Source: Clostridia bacterium (GTDB lineage: Bacteria > Bacillota > Clostridia > Christensenellales > CAG-138). Taken from it: a stretch of 64,000 bases of DNA. Positions 8,581 through 18,593 of this stretch are shown piece by piece. The position numbers and the translations under genes are program-made. The stretch's first letter is position 1, and the number at the start of each line of letters is the position of its first letter. Location of the stretch: NCBI GenBank assembly GCA_016292635.1, contig JAEDIC010000008.1:11609-75608 (forward strand), written 5' to 3'. The notes beneath the pieces are model-generated. The model saw nothing but the letters and a program-made list of their open reading frames with translations. It did not search any database and was not told the origin of the DNA.

Positions 8581-11500
8581 ATGCTGCCAAACAGGACGTA
8601 TAACGGATTGACTGACAGGGCCTGCAGAACGGATGAACTTAAGGAAGAAGCAAGGCTTAGGGCGGAGCTTTCGGTGAAGGGGAGAAGGCGCTGTTCGCTG
8701 CAGCTGGGAGCGGACAGACGTTTGCTCATCGCCGCATACAAAAAGGCAAGGGAAACACAGGCATCCGGGGCGCTGGAGGCTCTTCAGCGGGATTTTCACA
8801 TAGTTGAACAGGCGCTGCTCGGTCTTGATGAGGAGGAGCAGAGGCGGCTTCCCGTGCTCATCCATGGCAGCCATGCGGGCCTACCAAGGGTGTATGACAT
8901 AGCCGCGTGCATCGTGGGAGGTCGTGACGGCAGGGTGGACGAGGGGGCGATCAGCCGCTTCCTTGATGCGTATCAAAGCGTTGCTCCTCTTACAATGGCG
9001 GAGACAGGCGCTCTCAGGGATATGCTGAATGCGGCGCTGATAAAGCTGCTCAGCGTGGAATGCGGCAGGGCGATGGACAGTCTGAAGGCGGAGGAGGCCG
9101 CCGGTGCGGCGGTGGATCAGCTTATGAAGCAGCGTACCAAAGACAGGCGGCGGTCCATACTGGAAAAGTTGGATTTGGGGGAAAATCCCGCTCTTGTGGA
9201 GCGGCTGTATACCTTGCTGTCCGAGCGGGATATGGGCGATGCGATTGATGGGCTTACGGAAAGGCTGTATCTGGAGGATCAGGATATTGAGGAGCTTTGC
9301 GCTCGGGCAAGGAGCGAAAGGGCTCGGGGAACCCAAAGGACGGAAAACGCAATACACAGCCTTAGGATAATAAACTCCATGGACTGGGAAACCGCATTTG
9401 AGCAATACAGCTATACCCATCGGGAACTGAGCAAAGACGATACCTATATGCGGATGGACGCCCGCAGCCGGGGGTATTACAGAGCCTGTGTGGAGCGGCT
9501 TTCCGCACGGCTTGGCGGGGCGGAAACTGTGATAGCCCGTCAGGCGGTGCAGCTTGCCTCGGCCAAAGAGGGCAATGAGGGGGAAGCGGGCTGGTATCTT
9601 TTCCTGGATGGCAGGGAGCAGCTGTATGCCGCCCTTCGCCCGGATAAACGATTCAAAAGACCGGCGGAGGGCAAGACCCTACGGGCATTTGTGACAATAG
9701 AGGTTATATTTGCGCTGCTGCTCATATGGCTGGCCGCAACGGACGGCATAGCGCCGCTGGTGCTGGCCCTGCTGCCCGCATGGAGCATAGCGGGGCTTTT
9801 TACCGTGCGGCTTTTTATGAGCAGGGCCCCTGTGCGCTATATACCGAGGCTTAAGGAAACTGAGCTGAGTTCTGAACGCACCCTTGTGGTGATACCTGCG
9901 CTGATAACCGATGAAAAGGCTCTGCGCACAGTAATGTCTCAGATAGAGAGGCATATGCTTTCCACCAGGCTGGACAGCTGCTTTTATGCTGTCCTTGGGG
10001 ATTTTCCGGACGCGGAGGAGCCGAGGCTAAAGGGTGAGAAGGAGCTATTGAAGCTGGCAGAGAGCCTTACCGCCCGTTTAAACGCAAAATATCCATTCCA
10101 AATTCCCCGCTTTTACTATCTGCACAGGCATCGCGAGCTTAACAGGGCGGACGGCATATACATGGGCAGGGAGCGCAAACGGGGAGCGGTATGCGATTTA
10201 GTTACGCTTATTTCAGAGGGCAATCGGACGCCCTTCTGCACCATTACCCATGCCCTGCCGGAGAGTATACGGTATTGCCTTACTCTGGACGGGGATACCG
10301 TTTTGCCGCCCGGAGCGGGTGCGGCGCTTATAGGCTGCATGGAGCATCCCCTGAATAAACCCGAGGTGATAAACGGGACGGTAAGGAAGGGATACGGTCT
10401 CATCTCTCCACATATGGCATCTTCGCCGAGGGGGGCCGCAAAAAGCCCCTTTGCCAGGCTTGTTTCCGGCGAGCCGGGCATAGATGGTTACTTTCCCACG
10501 GCTGTGGAGTTTTATCAGGATGTGTTCGGTTCGGGCCTTTTCGGGGGGAAGGGTATATTTGACGTGGCGGCATTCAGGGATACCGTTATGGAGTGGATAC
10601 CCGACAACACCGTGCTGAGCCACGATATGCTAGAAGGATGCTTTCTCCATTGCGGTTATGCGGGAGACATCACCCTCTTTGACAGCGAGCCATCCACGTT
10701 TATAGCATGGTGGAAGCGGCAGCATAGGTGGATGCGGGGAGACTGGCAGCTGCTGCCTTTTTTGCGTGACAGCGTAAGGGATGCCAAGGGGGTAAGGCGG
10801 GAAAACCCCCTTACCATGCTTGCACGAAGGAAAATACTGGATAACCTGCGCCGCTCAATGCTGCCATGGGGACTTATGTATACTGCTCTGCTGATACCAT
10901 ATACGGGCTTCGGGTGGCATTTTCTCCTTGCGCTGCTGGCATTGTGGGATGGATTTGGTTTTGACCTGCTGACGCTGCCTTATCGTATGCTGACCGCAAG
11001 AAACGCCGACCCGGCCGGTATGATAAGGGATCTTCAGCGTCCCGCCAAGAGGGCGCTGCTGGATATAGTTACGCTGCCTTATGCCGCAAATCGATGCAGC
11101 AGTGCGAGAAACCGCAGCCTGTACAGGATATTTGTATCCCATACCAAAATGCTGGAATGGCAGACTGCCGCTCAAGTATCCGGCAGGCCGGAGGGCATAA
11201 ACGGCTACTACGGCGCACTGTACTTCAACCCGGCTGTGGGCATAATCATGGCGGCGGGAGCAATACTGGGCAAGACGCCGCTGTTTGCCTCCACATTGGC
11301 GGTGCTGTGGATAGGTATGCCGCTGCTCATATGGGCGCTGGACGCTCCGTATCCCAAGTACACAGCATCTGAGGATGAGCGGGAGACTCTGCTGACTATA
11401 GCCCGGGGCACTTGGGAGTTTTTTCAAAGCTTCTGCAAGGAAAGCAGCAATTATCTGCCGCCTGATAACTTTCAGCAGCATCCCCATCGCCGCCCCGCGC

Positions 11501-14500
11501 TGAACACATCCCCAACCAACATAGGCATGGCTGTCATGGCGGCGCTGTCCGCAATGGAGCTTGGCATTATTGACAGGGCGGAAGCCGCAATGCGCATAGA
11601 ACGGACCGCGGAGACCATTGAGCGCATGGAAAAATGGCACGGACATCTTTATAACTGGTATCGTACGGATACCCTTGCCGTGCTGCCTCCAAGGTATGTT
11701 TCCACGGTGGACAGCGGCAACCTTGCAGCTTCATTGCTTACAGCGGGTCAGGCCATGGAGGAGGCGGGAGAAACCTTGCTTTCCAAGCGGCTTTTTGCCC
11801 TTGCCCGAGGCATGGATTTTACTCAGCTGTATGACGGGGGGCGAAAGCTTTTCCACATCGGTTACGATGGGGACAGATGCGAACTGTCCTCATCGTGGTA
11901 TGACCTGCTGGCCTCGGAAGCCCGGCTTACCAGCCTTGTGGCCATCGCCATGGGACAGGTGGATCATACGCACTGGTTCAGCCTTGGCAGACTTATGGCG
12001 CCGGTATGCGGCAGAAGTCTCGTATCATGGAGCGGCACAATGTTTGAATACCTTATGCCGCTTATATTCACGGGGGCGGTACCGGGCACGCTGATACATG
12101 AAAGCTGCGACAGTGCCATACGGGCTCAGAAAAAATACTCAGGCGGGCAACTGTGGGGCATATCAGAATCCGGTTATTATGCCTTTGACAGAAATATGTA
12201 TTATCAATACCGTGCCTTTGGCATACAGCGGCTCAGCCTTATGGGTCTGCGGGAAGAGCGGGTCATATCACCTTATTCCACCCTGCTCGCGCTGCCCCTT
12301 GCCCCACGGGCGGCAATGGAAAACCTTGGTCAGCTCACCTCTCTTGGTATGCTGGGCCTGTATGGAATGTATGAGGCGGTGGACTATACCGAAAGCCGTG
12401 TACCCGAAGGCAGAAAATATGCCATGGTAAAAAGCTATATGGCACACCATCAGGGAATGGGTATATGTTCTATTGCAAACGCTTTGCTGGACGGCGTGCT
12501 TAGCGAATACTTCTGGCGGGTGCCGGAGCTTGGGGCGGTGCGGATACTCAGCGAGGAGCGTATACCATCATACGGCATTGCTGTAAAAAACCTGCATTCT
12601 TCCGAGGGGAGGGTCAGAAAAGCCAAAACACACAGAGAATACAAACCGCGCCGCAGCATGGGGACGCTGGAAGTGCCGGAAGGCCAGCTCCTTTCAAACG
12701 GCAGCTATACCCTGTTTATCACGGATAACGGACTGGGATTTTCAAAGAAGGGGAATGTGATGCTTACCCGCTGGAGGCCGGATCACCTAAGGGGAGACGG
12801 GGGCATACATATACTCATTCGCTGCGACGGCGAAACATTTGACGCTGCAAAGGACGCGGAGGCCGCGTTTTTGCCCTCCAAGGCGGAGTTTTTTCGCAGG
12901 GCGGGGGATATTGCCGCCAAGCTTGAGATTTGCGTATCCGCAAGGCAGGATGGTGAGATGCGCAGGCTCACCATTACAAATCACGGCGATGATGCAAAAA
13001 CAGTATCGGTGGGCAGTTTTTTTGAGCCGTGTCTTTGTTCGTGGGCGGAGGATGCGGCCCACCCCGGCTTTAACAGGCTTACCATAGACGCAAGGCTGTG
13101 CCGGGATATGCTGATATTTGAAAAGCGCCCTAAATGGGGCGAGCAGGGAGAATATCTATACACAAAGCTCATATCCCCGGCGGATGTAGCTTACCTTTCG
13201 GACAGGCTAAAGGCACAGGGCAGGGCAAAAACTCTGGAGCAGGCCATGGCTCAGCCTGTGCGGGAGGAGGAGGTTTCATCTCCCGTGCTGCCATATGCCG
13301 CTGCCCGTACGGAGTTCGTCCTTGAGCCGGGGGAAGGGCAGGAGCTTTGGCTGCTTATGGGGCACGCAGAAAGCGCCGACAGGGCGGCTGAGGACTGCGA
13401 GGAGATGGAAAACGACCTTGGGGAGTGCTTTGCCCTTGCCGATGCCCAGACAGACGGTATGCTTGCCATGACGGGAACGGAGCGGGGCAAGGCGGAGCTG
13501 TTTGAGCGGATAGCCGCCCGGCTGTTGCTCGCATTGCCCCAAAAGGACGGAGGCGGACAGGGCGGCGGCCTTGGGACGCTGTGGAAGCACGGCATATCCG
13601 GCGACAGGCCGGTGGTGCTGATAAAGGTCAGCCGGGTAACCGGGCTTAGGCTGCTTAAGTCCCTGGGCGAGTTCGCAGGCTATATGGAGCAGCGGCTGTG
13701 TCCCGTGGATGTGGCGGCTGTGGGCGATTACCCTGCGGAATACCGAAATGAGCTTAGGGAGAGGATGGAGGCCATGGAGGGCATACGCCTTATCCACGGC
13801 TACGATTTGGCGGAGGGTGAATATGAGGCCCTGCGTTCTGCAGCCCATCTTGAGGTAGATCCTGCCGTAAGCCTTAACAGGCAGTTTGCGCCAAAGCCCG
13901 TCAAAGACGGGGAATACCGCAATTACAGCGAAGAAAACCACCCGCCTCTCAATATAGAGAAGCCGGAGCTTGAAATGGATAACGGCTGGGGCGGTTTTGG
14001 CAGTGGCGGTGAGTATGTGATAACCCTTGAACCGGGAAGAAGCACCCCCATGCCATGGAGCAACGTGATAGCCAACGACTGTTTTGGCGCCATAATTACC
14101 GAGAGGGGCGGCGGATATACATGGCATGAGAACAGCCGGGAAAACAAGCTGACCCCATGGTATGATTCCCCTGTGGATGACCCTCAGGGGGAATTCATAC
14201 TGCTGACGGATACGGAAAGCGGGGAGACATTCTCGCCCTTTGCAGGGGCGCTGCAAAGGGGAAGGGTAATTGTGGAGCACGGCTACGGATACAGCCGCTT
14301 TACCACGGGGGACTGCGCTTTAAACACTCGGCTTACTGTGTTCGTCCACCGGGATAAGCCCGTAAAGTACAGCCATATCACAATAAAGAACCCGGGCGAG
14401 GGCAGGCGCACCCTCAGCATAATGTACGGGGTGGAATGGTGCCTTGGGGATATATCCCGTCCGGAGGCGGTATATACCCACGTGGAAAGCGGCTGCATAT

Positions 14501-16224
14501 TTGCCCGAAACTGCCGCAGGGAGCGGCAGGAGCATGAGGCCTATATCGCATCCTCGGCTCAATGCGAGGCCTGTTCGGACAGAAATGCTATACTGCGGGC
14601 GGGCTGGGATGCAGAGGAACTGCCAAACACTCATGGAACGGGCCGGGCTGCGTCAGCACTGCGCACGGTTATTCATATTGAGCCGGGGGAGGAGAAGGAT
14701 ATAGTATTCTTCCTTGGGGAGGACACACAAGAGGGAGCGGCGGTGGCCATGGAGACGGATGTTCGTGAGGAGCTGAACCGTGTAAAGGAACTTTGGCGGC
14801 AGCGGCTGGACGGAATAACGATACGCACGCCAAACCCCGCCATGGACAGGATGATGAACGGGCGGCTGCTGTATCAGGTTTGGGCTGCAAGGCTGCTGGG
14901 CCGGTGCGGATACTATCAAAGCGGCGGGGCGTATGGATTCCGCGATCAGCTTCAGGATGTGATGTCGTTGCTGCATCATGAGCCGGAAAGGTCAAGACAG
15001 CATATACTTCTTTGCGCATCAAAGCAGTTTAAGGATGGAGATGTGCTTCACTGGTGGCACAGCCCCAGCCGTGGTGTGCGTACCCGTATAGCGGATGACA
15101 GGCTGTTTCTGCCATACGTTGCGGAGGAATACGTGGAGGTCACCGGGGACGCGTCAATACTCAGAGAAATGGTATCCTATCTGGCCCACAGGCCCATCCC
15201 CGAAGGATATCGGGATCTGTATGATGAGATGCGGGACAGCAGGGAAAAGGAAAGCCTGTATATGCATTGCGTAAGGGCGGTTGACAGCGTGCATACGGGC
15301 TATCACGGTCTGCCCATTATGGGAGGCGGAGACTGGAACGACGGTATGGATATGGTCGGAGCGAACGGCGGAGAAAGCGTATGGCTGGGCTGGTTTATGA
15401 TTGATGTGCTGGAGCGGATGGAGCGCATGGCAAACAGGATGAACAGAAAAGCCGATGCAAGGCGCTTTGTATTCCGCCGGGAAAGGCTAAAAGCCAATCT
15501 GGAGCGTGCATGGGACGGAGCGTGGTATCGCAGGGCATATTATGGGGACGGAACGCCTCTCGGTTCACGGGAAAACTCCATGTGCGAAATAGACTGCATA
15601 TCTCAGGCCTGGGCTGCCGTAGCGGGCGGAGAAAGGGCAAATGAGGCCATGGATTCCTTGCTCACCATGCTTTATGATGAGCAGGAGGGCATAGTAAAGC
15701 TGCTGACACCGCCCTTCCAGCCTTCGGAGCAGTCTCCGGGATACATCCAGGCATATATCCCCGGCGTAAGGGAAAACGGAGGGCAGTATACCCACGGGGC
15801 TGTGTGGGCTGTGAAGGGCCTTTGTAAACTTGGCAGGGGAGATGAGGCCCTAAGGCTGTTTGATGCCCTCAATCCCATAAACCATACCCTGACCCATGCA
15901 CAGGTCACAAAATACAAAACAGAGCCTTACGCCGTGGCGGGGGACGTATATTCGGGGCTGAACGCCGGGCGGGGCGGCTGGACATGGTATACCGGCGCTG
16001 CGGGCTGGATGTACAATGTATGCCTTGAGGATATGCTGGGGATAAGGCGGCGGGGAAACGTGCTGGAGATAGCGCCAACTGTGCCCTTTGAGAGCTTTTC
16101 CGTGGAATACCGCTGGGGCAATAGCCGGTATATACTGAACCTTCGGGGCAAAAGCCGGGGGAGAGTGGTATTGTCAGATGATGGCCTTACCCATGAAATC
16201 ACCATGGAGCCTCTGGGGGATTGA
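8581..16224 (+). CDS. Cyclic beta-glucan synthase (GT84, glycoamylase-like, GH94 fusion)
   Basis: Very large membrane enzyme of the NdvB/Cgs type, predicted to build a beta-glucan (beta-1,2 in characterised relatives) from UDP-glucose and trim and cyclise it. Order: a soluble N-terminal region (1-360), paired membrane helices (about 370-415), a GT84 glycosyltransferase with a D570-x-D572 motif and an RxxRW-type motif ending at W717, more membrane helices (about 750-930), a glycoamylase-like domain (about 950-1330, with AHHQGM near 1290), then GH94 phosphorylase modules to the end, with the DWND motif at 2251-2254 holding the general acid. At 2547 residues it is slightly shorter than the roughly 2,800-residue proteobacterial enzymes. 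The ATG at 8581 has GGGAGG 6 bases upstream; an upstream ATG at 8557 lacks one. It appears monocistronic. Product linkage is inferred. Confidence 0.92.
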   Translation: MLPNRTYNGLTDRACRTDELKEEARLRAELSVKGRRRCSLQLGADRRLLIAAYKKARETQASGALEALQRDFHIVEQALLGLDEEEQRRLPVLIHGSHAGLPRVYDIAACIVGGRDGRVDEGAISRFLDAYQSVAPLTMAETGALRDMLNAALIKLLSVECGRAMDSLKAEEAAGAAVDQLMKQRTKDRRRSILEKLDLGENPALVERLYTLLSERDMGDAIDGLTERLYLEDQDIEELCARARSERARGTQRTENAIHSLRIINSMDWETAFEQYSYTHRELSKDDTYMRMDARSRGYYRACVERLSARLGGAETVIARQAVQLASAKEGNEGEAGWYLFLDGREQLYAALRPDKRFKRPAEGKTLRAFVTIEVIFALLLIWLAATDGIAPLVLALLPAWSIAGLFTVRLFMSRAPVRYIPRLKETELSSERTLVVIPALITDEKALRTVMSQIERHMLSTRLDSCFYAVLGDFPDAEEPRLKGEKELLKLAESLTARLNAKYPFQIPRFYYLHRHRELNRADGIYMGRERKRGAVCDLVTLISEGNRTPFCTITHALPESIRYCLTLDGDTVLPPGAGAALIGCMEHPLNKPEVINGTVRKGYGLISPHMASSPRGAAKSPFARLVSGEPGIDGYFPTAVEFYQDVFGSGLFGGKGIFDVAAFRDTVMEWIPDNTVLSHDMLEGCFLHCGYAGDITLFDSEPSTFIAWWKRQHRWMRGDWQLLPFLRDSVRDAKGVRRENPLTMLARRKILDNLRRSMLPWGLMYTALLIPYTGFGWHFLLALLALWDGFGFDLLTLPYRMLTARNADPAGMIRDLQRPAKRALLDIVTLPYAANRCSSARNRSLYRIFVSHTKMLEWQTAAQVSGRPEGINGYYGALYFNPAVGIIMAAGAILGKTPLFASTLAVLWIGMPLLIWALDAPYPKYTASEDERETLLTIARGTWEFFQSFCKESSNYLPPDNFQQHPHRRPALNTSPTNIGMAVMAALSAMELGIIDRAEAAMRIERTAETIERMEKWHGHLYNWYRTDTLAVLPPRYVSTVDSGNLAASLLTAGQAMEEAGETLLSKRLFALARGMDFTQLYDGGRKLFHIGYDGDRCELSSSWYDLLASEARLTSLVAIAMGQVDHTHWFSLGRLMAPVCGRSLVSWSGTMFEYLMPLIFTGAVPGTLIHESCDSAIRAQKKYSGGQLWGISESGYYAFDRNMYYQYRAFGIQRLSLMGLREERVISPYSTLLALPLAPRAAMENLGQLTSLGMLGLYGMYEAVDYTESRVPEGRKYAMVKSYMAHHQGMGICSIANALLDGVLSEYFWRVPELGAVRILSEERIPSYGIAVKNLHSSEGRVRKAKTHREYKPRRSMGTLEVPEGQLLSNGSYTLFITDNGLGFSKKGNVMLTRWRPDHLRGDGGIHILIRCDGETFDAAKDAEAAFLPSKAEFFRRAGDIAAKLEICVSARQDGEMRRLTITNHGDDAKTVSVGSFFEPCLCSWAEDAAHPGFNRLTIDARLCRDMLIFEKRPKWGEQGEYLYTKLISPADVAYLSDRLKAQGRAKTLEQAMAQPVREEEVSSPVLPYAAARTEFVLEPGEGQELWLLMGHAESADRAAEDCEEMENDLGECFALADAQTDGMLAMTGTERGKAELFERIAARLLLALPQKDGGGQGGGLGTLWKHGISGDRPVVLIKVSRVTGLRLLKSLGEFAGYMEQRLCPVDVAAVGDYPAEYRNELRERMEAMEGIRLIHGYDLAEGEYEALRSAAHLEVDPAVSLNRQFAPKPVKDGEYRNYSEENHPPLNIEKPELEMDNGWGGFGSGGEYVITLEPGRSTPMPWSNVIANDCFGAIITERGGGYTWHENSRENKLTPWYDSPVDDPQGEFILLTDTESGETFSPFAGALQRGRVIVEHGYGYSRFTTGDCALNTRLTVFVHRDKPVKYSHITIKNPGEGRRTLSIMYGVEWCLGDISRPEAVYTHVESGCIFARNCRRERQEHEAYIASSAQCEACSDRNAILRAGWDAEELPNTHGTGRAASALRTVIHIEPGEEKDIVFFLGEDTQEGAAVAMETDVREELNRVKELWRQRLDGITIRTPNPAMDRMMNGRLLYQVWAARLLGRCGYYQSGGAYGFRDQLQDVMSLLHHEPERSRQHILLCASKQFKDGDVLHWWHSPSRGVRTRIADDRLFLPYVAEEYVEVTGDASILREMVSYLAHRPIPEGYRDLYDEMRDSREKESLYMHCVRAVDSVHTGYHGLPIMGGGDWNDGMDMVGANGGESVWLGWFMIDVLERMERMANRMNRKADARRFVFRRERLKANLERAWDGAWYRRAYYGDGTPLGSRENSMCEIDCISQAWAAVAGGERANEAMDSLLTMLYDEQEGIVKLLTPPFQPSEQSPGYIQAYIPGVRENGGQYTHGAVWAVKGLCKLGRGDEALRLFDALNPINHTLTHAQVTKYKTEPYAVAGDVYSGLNAGRGGWTWYTGAAGWMYNVCLEDMLGIRRRGNVLEIAPTVPFESFSVEYRWGNSRYILNLRGKSRGRVVLSDDGLTHEITMEPLGD

Positions 16225-16255
16225 ATTATGCCCCGTCATGCTGTAAAGTTAAGAT

Positions 16256-18142
16256 ATGGAGAAGAAAAACGACAATTTCATGCCTGTTTCACGGGCGGAC
16301 ATGGAGCGGCAGGGCATTGACCGGCTGGATTTTGTGTATATAATCGGGGATGCCTATATAGACCATCCCAGCTTTGGCCCTGCAATTATCAGCCGTGTGC
16401 TGCAAAGCAAAGGGTACACCGTGGGCATAATATCCCAACCGGACTGGCACAGCCCGGATGACTTCAGGCGGCTTGGAAAACCAAGGCTGGGCTTCCTCAT
16501 AAGCTCTGGCAATATAGACTCCATGGTTAACCACTATACCGTCGCCAAAAAGCGCCGCACCACCGATGCCTATACTCCCGGCGGAGAGATGGGCAAGCGG
16601 CCTGACAGGGCGGTTATCGTATACGCCAACAGAGCCCGTGAGGCATACAAGGGCGTGCCGATACTGATAGGCGGCATTGAAGCCAGCCTTCGCCGCTTTG
16701 CCCATTACGATTACTGGGATGACAGGGTGCGCCGCAGCATACTTTGGGACAGCGGTGCGGACCTTCTCATGTACGGCATGGGGGAGCGGGTCATAGCCGA
16801 GGTCGCGGAGGCGCTGGACGGCGGTCTGCCGGTTGAGCAGATAACCTATATTCCCGGCACCTGCTGCCGGGTAAAGGATCTGGATCACATATACGACTAT
16901 AAGCTCATTCCCGGCTATGATGAAGTATCTACGGACAAAAAAGCCTATTGCAAGGCGTTTATGGCCCAGTATCGGGAGCAGGATGCCATAAGGGGCAAGC
17001 GGCTGGTTCAGCCCCATGGGGATGGATACCTTGTTGTAAATCCTCCCGCGGCACCATTGAGCGAAGCGGAGATGGACGAGGTATACGGCCTGCCTTATAC
17101 CAGAATGCCCCATCCCTCATACAAAAAGCATATACCCGCAATGGATGAGATAGAGTTCTCAATCACCTCCTGCCGGGGCTGCTTCGGAGCCTGCTCCTTC
17201 TGCGCCCTTACCTTCCATCAGGGGCGGGTGATACAGACCCGAAGCCACAGCTCCATAATAAGCGAGGCAAAGCTTCTTATCTCCCATCCCGGCTTTAAGG
17301 GATACATACACGACGTGGGCGGCCCCACGGCAAATTTCCGCCAGCCCGCCTGCTCCGGGCAGCTTAAGCACGGCGTATGCCCGGACAGACAGTGCCTCGG
17401 ATACAAGCCCTGCCCCAATATACAGGTGAACCACAGGGACTATATAAAGCTTCTCAGGGAGCTTAGGGAACTGCCCGGAATAAAAAAGGTATTTGTTCGC
17501 TCTGGTATACGCTATGACTATGCCATGTACGATAAGTCCGACGCATTTCTGAGGGAACTTGTGGAGCATCATATAAGCGGCAGGCTTAAGGTTGCCCCGG
17601 AGCATGTGGACGACAGGGTACTTAAGCTTATGGGCAAACCCTCAAGGGAGCTGTATGACAGATTTACCCAAAAATACGCAAGCCTAAACCGGTGCTTGGG
17701 CAAGGACCAGTATCTGGTGCCATATCTTATGAGCTCCCATCCCGGCAGCGACCTTAGCTGCGCCGTGGAGCTTGCGGAATATATTCACAAAACAGGCCAG
17801 CGCCCCGAGCAGGTACAGGATTTTTATCCCACCCCCGGCACGCTGTCTACCTGTATGTATCACACGGGCTTCGACCCACGCACAATGGAAAAGGTGTATG
17901 TGCCCAAGGACAGGCAGGAAAAGGAAATGCAGCGGGCGCTGATGCAGTATTTCATGCCCCAATACAGGGAGAAGGCACGTCAGGCACTCATAAAGGCAAA
18001 CCGGGAGGACCTTATTGGCACGGGTAAAAACTGCCTGGTGCCGCCCCGGAGGGAAGAACGACCCACTCAAAATGGCAAGTCAAAGGCCAAAAAACCACGC
18101 GGGGAAAAGAAAGGCATACCGCGGAAAAAACATGTAAAATAA
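16256..18142 (+). CDS. YgiQ family radical SAM protein
   Basis: Radical SAM enzyme of the UPF0313/YgiQ family, 628 residues, whose substrate has not been established to my knowledge. The N-terminal GDAYIDHPSFG motif and the cobalamin-binding-like N domain are typical. The iron-sulfur cluster motif is C309-x3-C313-x2-C316. A DUF3362-like C-terminal region follows (QDFYPTPGTLSTCMYHTG), ending in a basic lysine-rich tail. The Shine-Dalgarno is poor, but the N-terminus fits the family. The gene is followed by a terminator that appears twice around a repeat element. Confidence 0.93.
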   Translation: MEKKNDNFMPVSRADMERQGIDRLDFVYIIGDAYIDHPSFGPAIISRVLQSKGYTVGIISQPDWHSPDDFRRLGKPRLGFLISSGNIDSMVNHYTVAKKRRTTDAYTPGGEMGKRPDRAVIVYANRAREAYKGVPILIGGIEASLRRFAHYDYWDDRVRRSILWDSGADLLMYGMGERVIAEVAEALDGGLPVEQITYIPGTCCRVKDLDHIYDYKLIPGYDEVSTDKKAYCKAFMAQYREQDAIRGKRLVQPHGDGYLVVNPPAAPLSEAEMDEVYGLPYTRMPHPSYKKHIPAMDEIEFSITSCRGCFGACSFCALTFHQGRVIQTRSHSSIISEAKLLISHPGFKGYIHDVGGPTANFRQPACSGQLKHGVCPDRQCLGYKPCPNIQVNHRDYIKLLRELRELPGIKKVFVRSGIRYDYAMYDKSDAFLRELVEHHISGRLKVAPEHVDDRVLKLMGKPSRELYDRFTQKYASLNRCLGKDQYLVPYLMSSHPGSDLSCAVELAEYIHKTGQRPEQVQDFYPTPGTLSTCMYHTGFDPRTMEKVYVPKDRQEKEMQRALMQYFMPQYREKARQALIKANREDLIGTGKNCLVPPRREERPTQNGKSKAKKPRGEKKGIPRKKHVK

Positions 18143-18143
18143 T

Positions 18144-18172
18144 AAAATGAGCCGAAATTTTCGGCCCATTTT
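18144..18172 (+). terminator. ygiQ terminator hairpin, first copy
   Basis: ATGAGCCGAAA pairs with TTTCGGCCCAT, followed by a T-run. It matches 18372-18400 at all but one position; the two copies bracket the repeat element. Confidence 0.8.
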
Positions 18173-18362
18173 AGGTTGTCGAAAAAGTGGCATTATGCCA
18201 CTTTTTCGAGGTTTACATGGCTCCCTTGTGCCTGCGGCACGGCCAGGGATCCATGAAAAGAAACCCTTGCTGCGCAAGGCTTTTGCGGATTTGCCGCACA
18301 TGTCGCCAAATCCGATTGAAGCCTTTGGGGGCTGCGGCCCCCAAACCCCCAAGGGGTTTTTT
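18173..18362 (-). repeat. Structured intergenic repeat, copy A (inverted)
   Basis: About 190 bp, clearly homologous to 23067-23239 and 62000-62188 (those two on the plus strand). Read on the minus strand it runs: A-run, a G-rich block with a hairpin of complementary GGGGGC/GCCCCC arms, a CGGATTTG/CAAATCCG stem, a CTTGC/GCAAG stem, a long hairpin with CATGG/CCATG ends and GTGCC/GGCAC inside, and finally the 31-base near-palindrome at 18179-18209 with ATGCCACTTTTTCGA arms. No credible coding frame and no transposase. Flanked on both sides by the ygiQ terminator. Best described as a mobile or formerly mobile small structured element. Confidence 0.85.
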
Positions 18363-18371
18363 GACAGTCAG

Positions 18372-18400
18372 AAATGAGCCGAAATTTTCGGCTCATTTTT
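18372..18400 (+). terminator. ygiQ terminator hairpin, second copy
   Basis: Same hairpin as 18144-18172 with one base changed (CTCAT instead of CCCAT), which makes this stem perfect. A T-rich tail follows. Probably the original or the duplicate produced on insertion of repeat copy A. Confidence 0.8.
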
Positions 18401-18446
18401 ATTTTTATCATCTTTTGGGCAGATTAAAAAGAAAAAGGGGAAAACC

Positions 18447-18593
18447 ATGACAAAGAAAAGAATATTATGGCTGGCGCTGGCCATAGGGCTGATAGCCGCC
18501 ATAGGTGCGTCGCTGCTGTTTCATAAGGACATTGAGAACAAAACCCATAACGGGGCCATGTTCGTAATGAGGGAAAATTATCAGATATCCTGA
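18447..18593 (+). CDS. Small single-pass membrane protein (48 aa), unknown
   Basis: ATG with AAAAGGGG 6 bases upstream, encoding a short basic N-terminus, one strong hydrophobic helix (about residues 6-24) and a polar tail ending in ENYQIS. Its last 13 bases overlap the 3' end of the convergent PII-like gene. I recognise no family. The good ribosome site and well-formed helix favour a real gene, but the length makes chance possible. Confidence 0.5.
   Translation: MTKKRILWLALAIGLIAAIGASLLFHKDIENKTHNGAMFVMRENYQIS

Noticed and set aside
18080..18411. Several short open frames across repeat copy A
   Set aside because: Their translations only restate the palindromic repeat and are not conserved in the other two copies.
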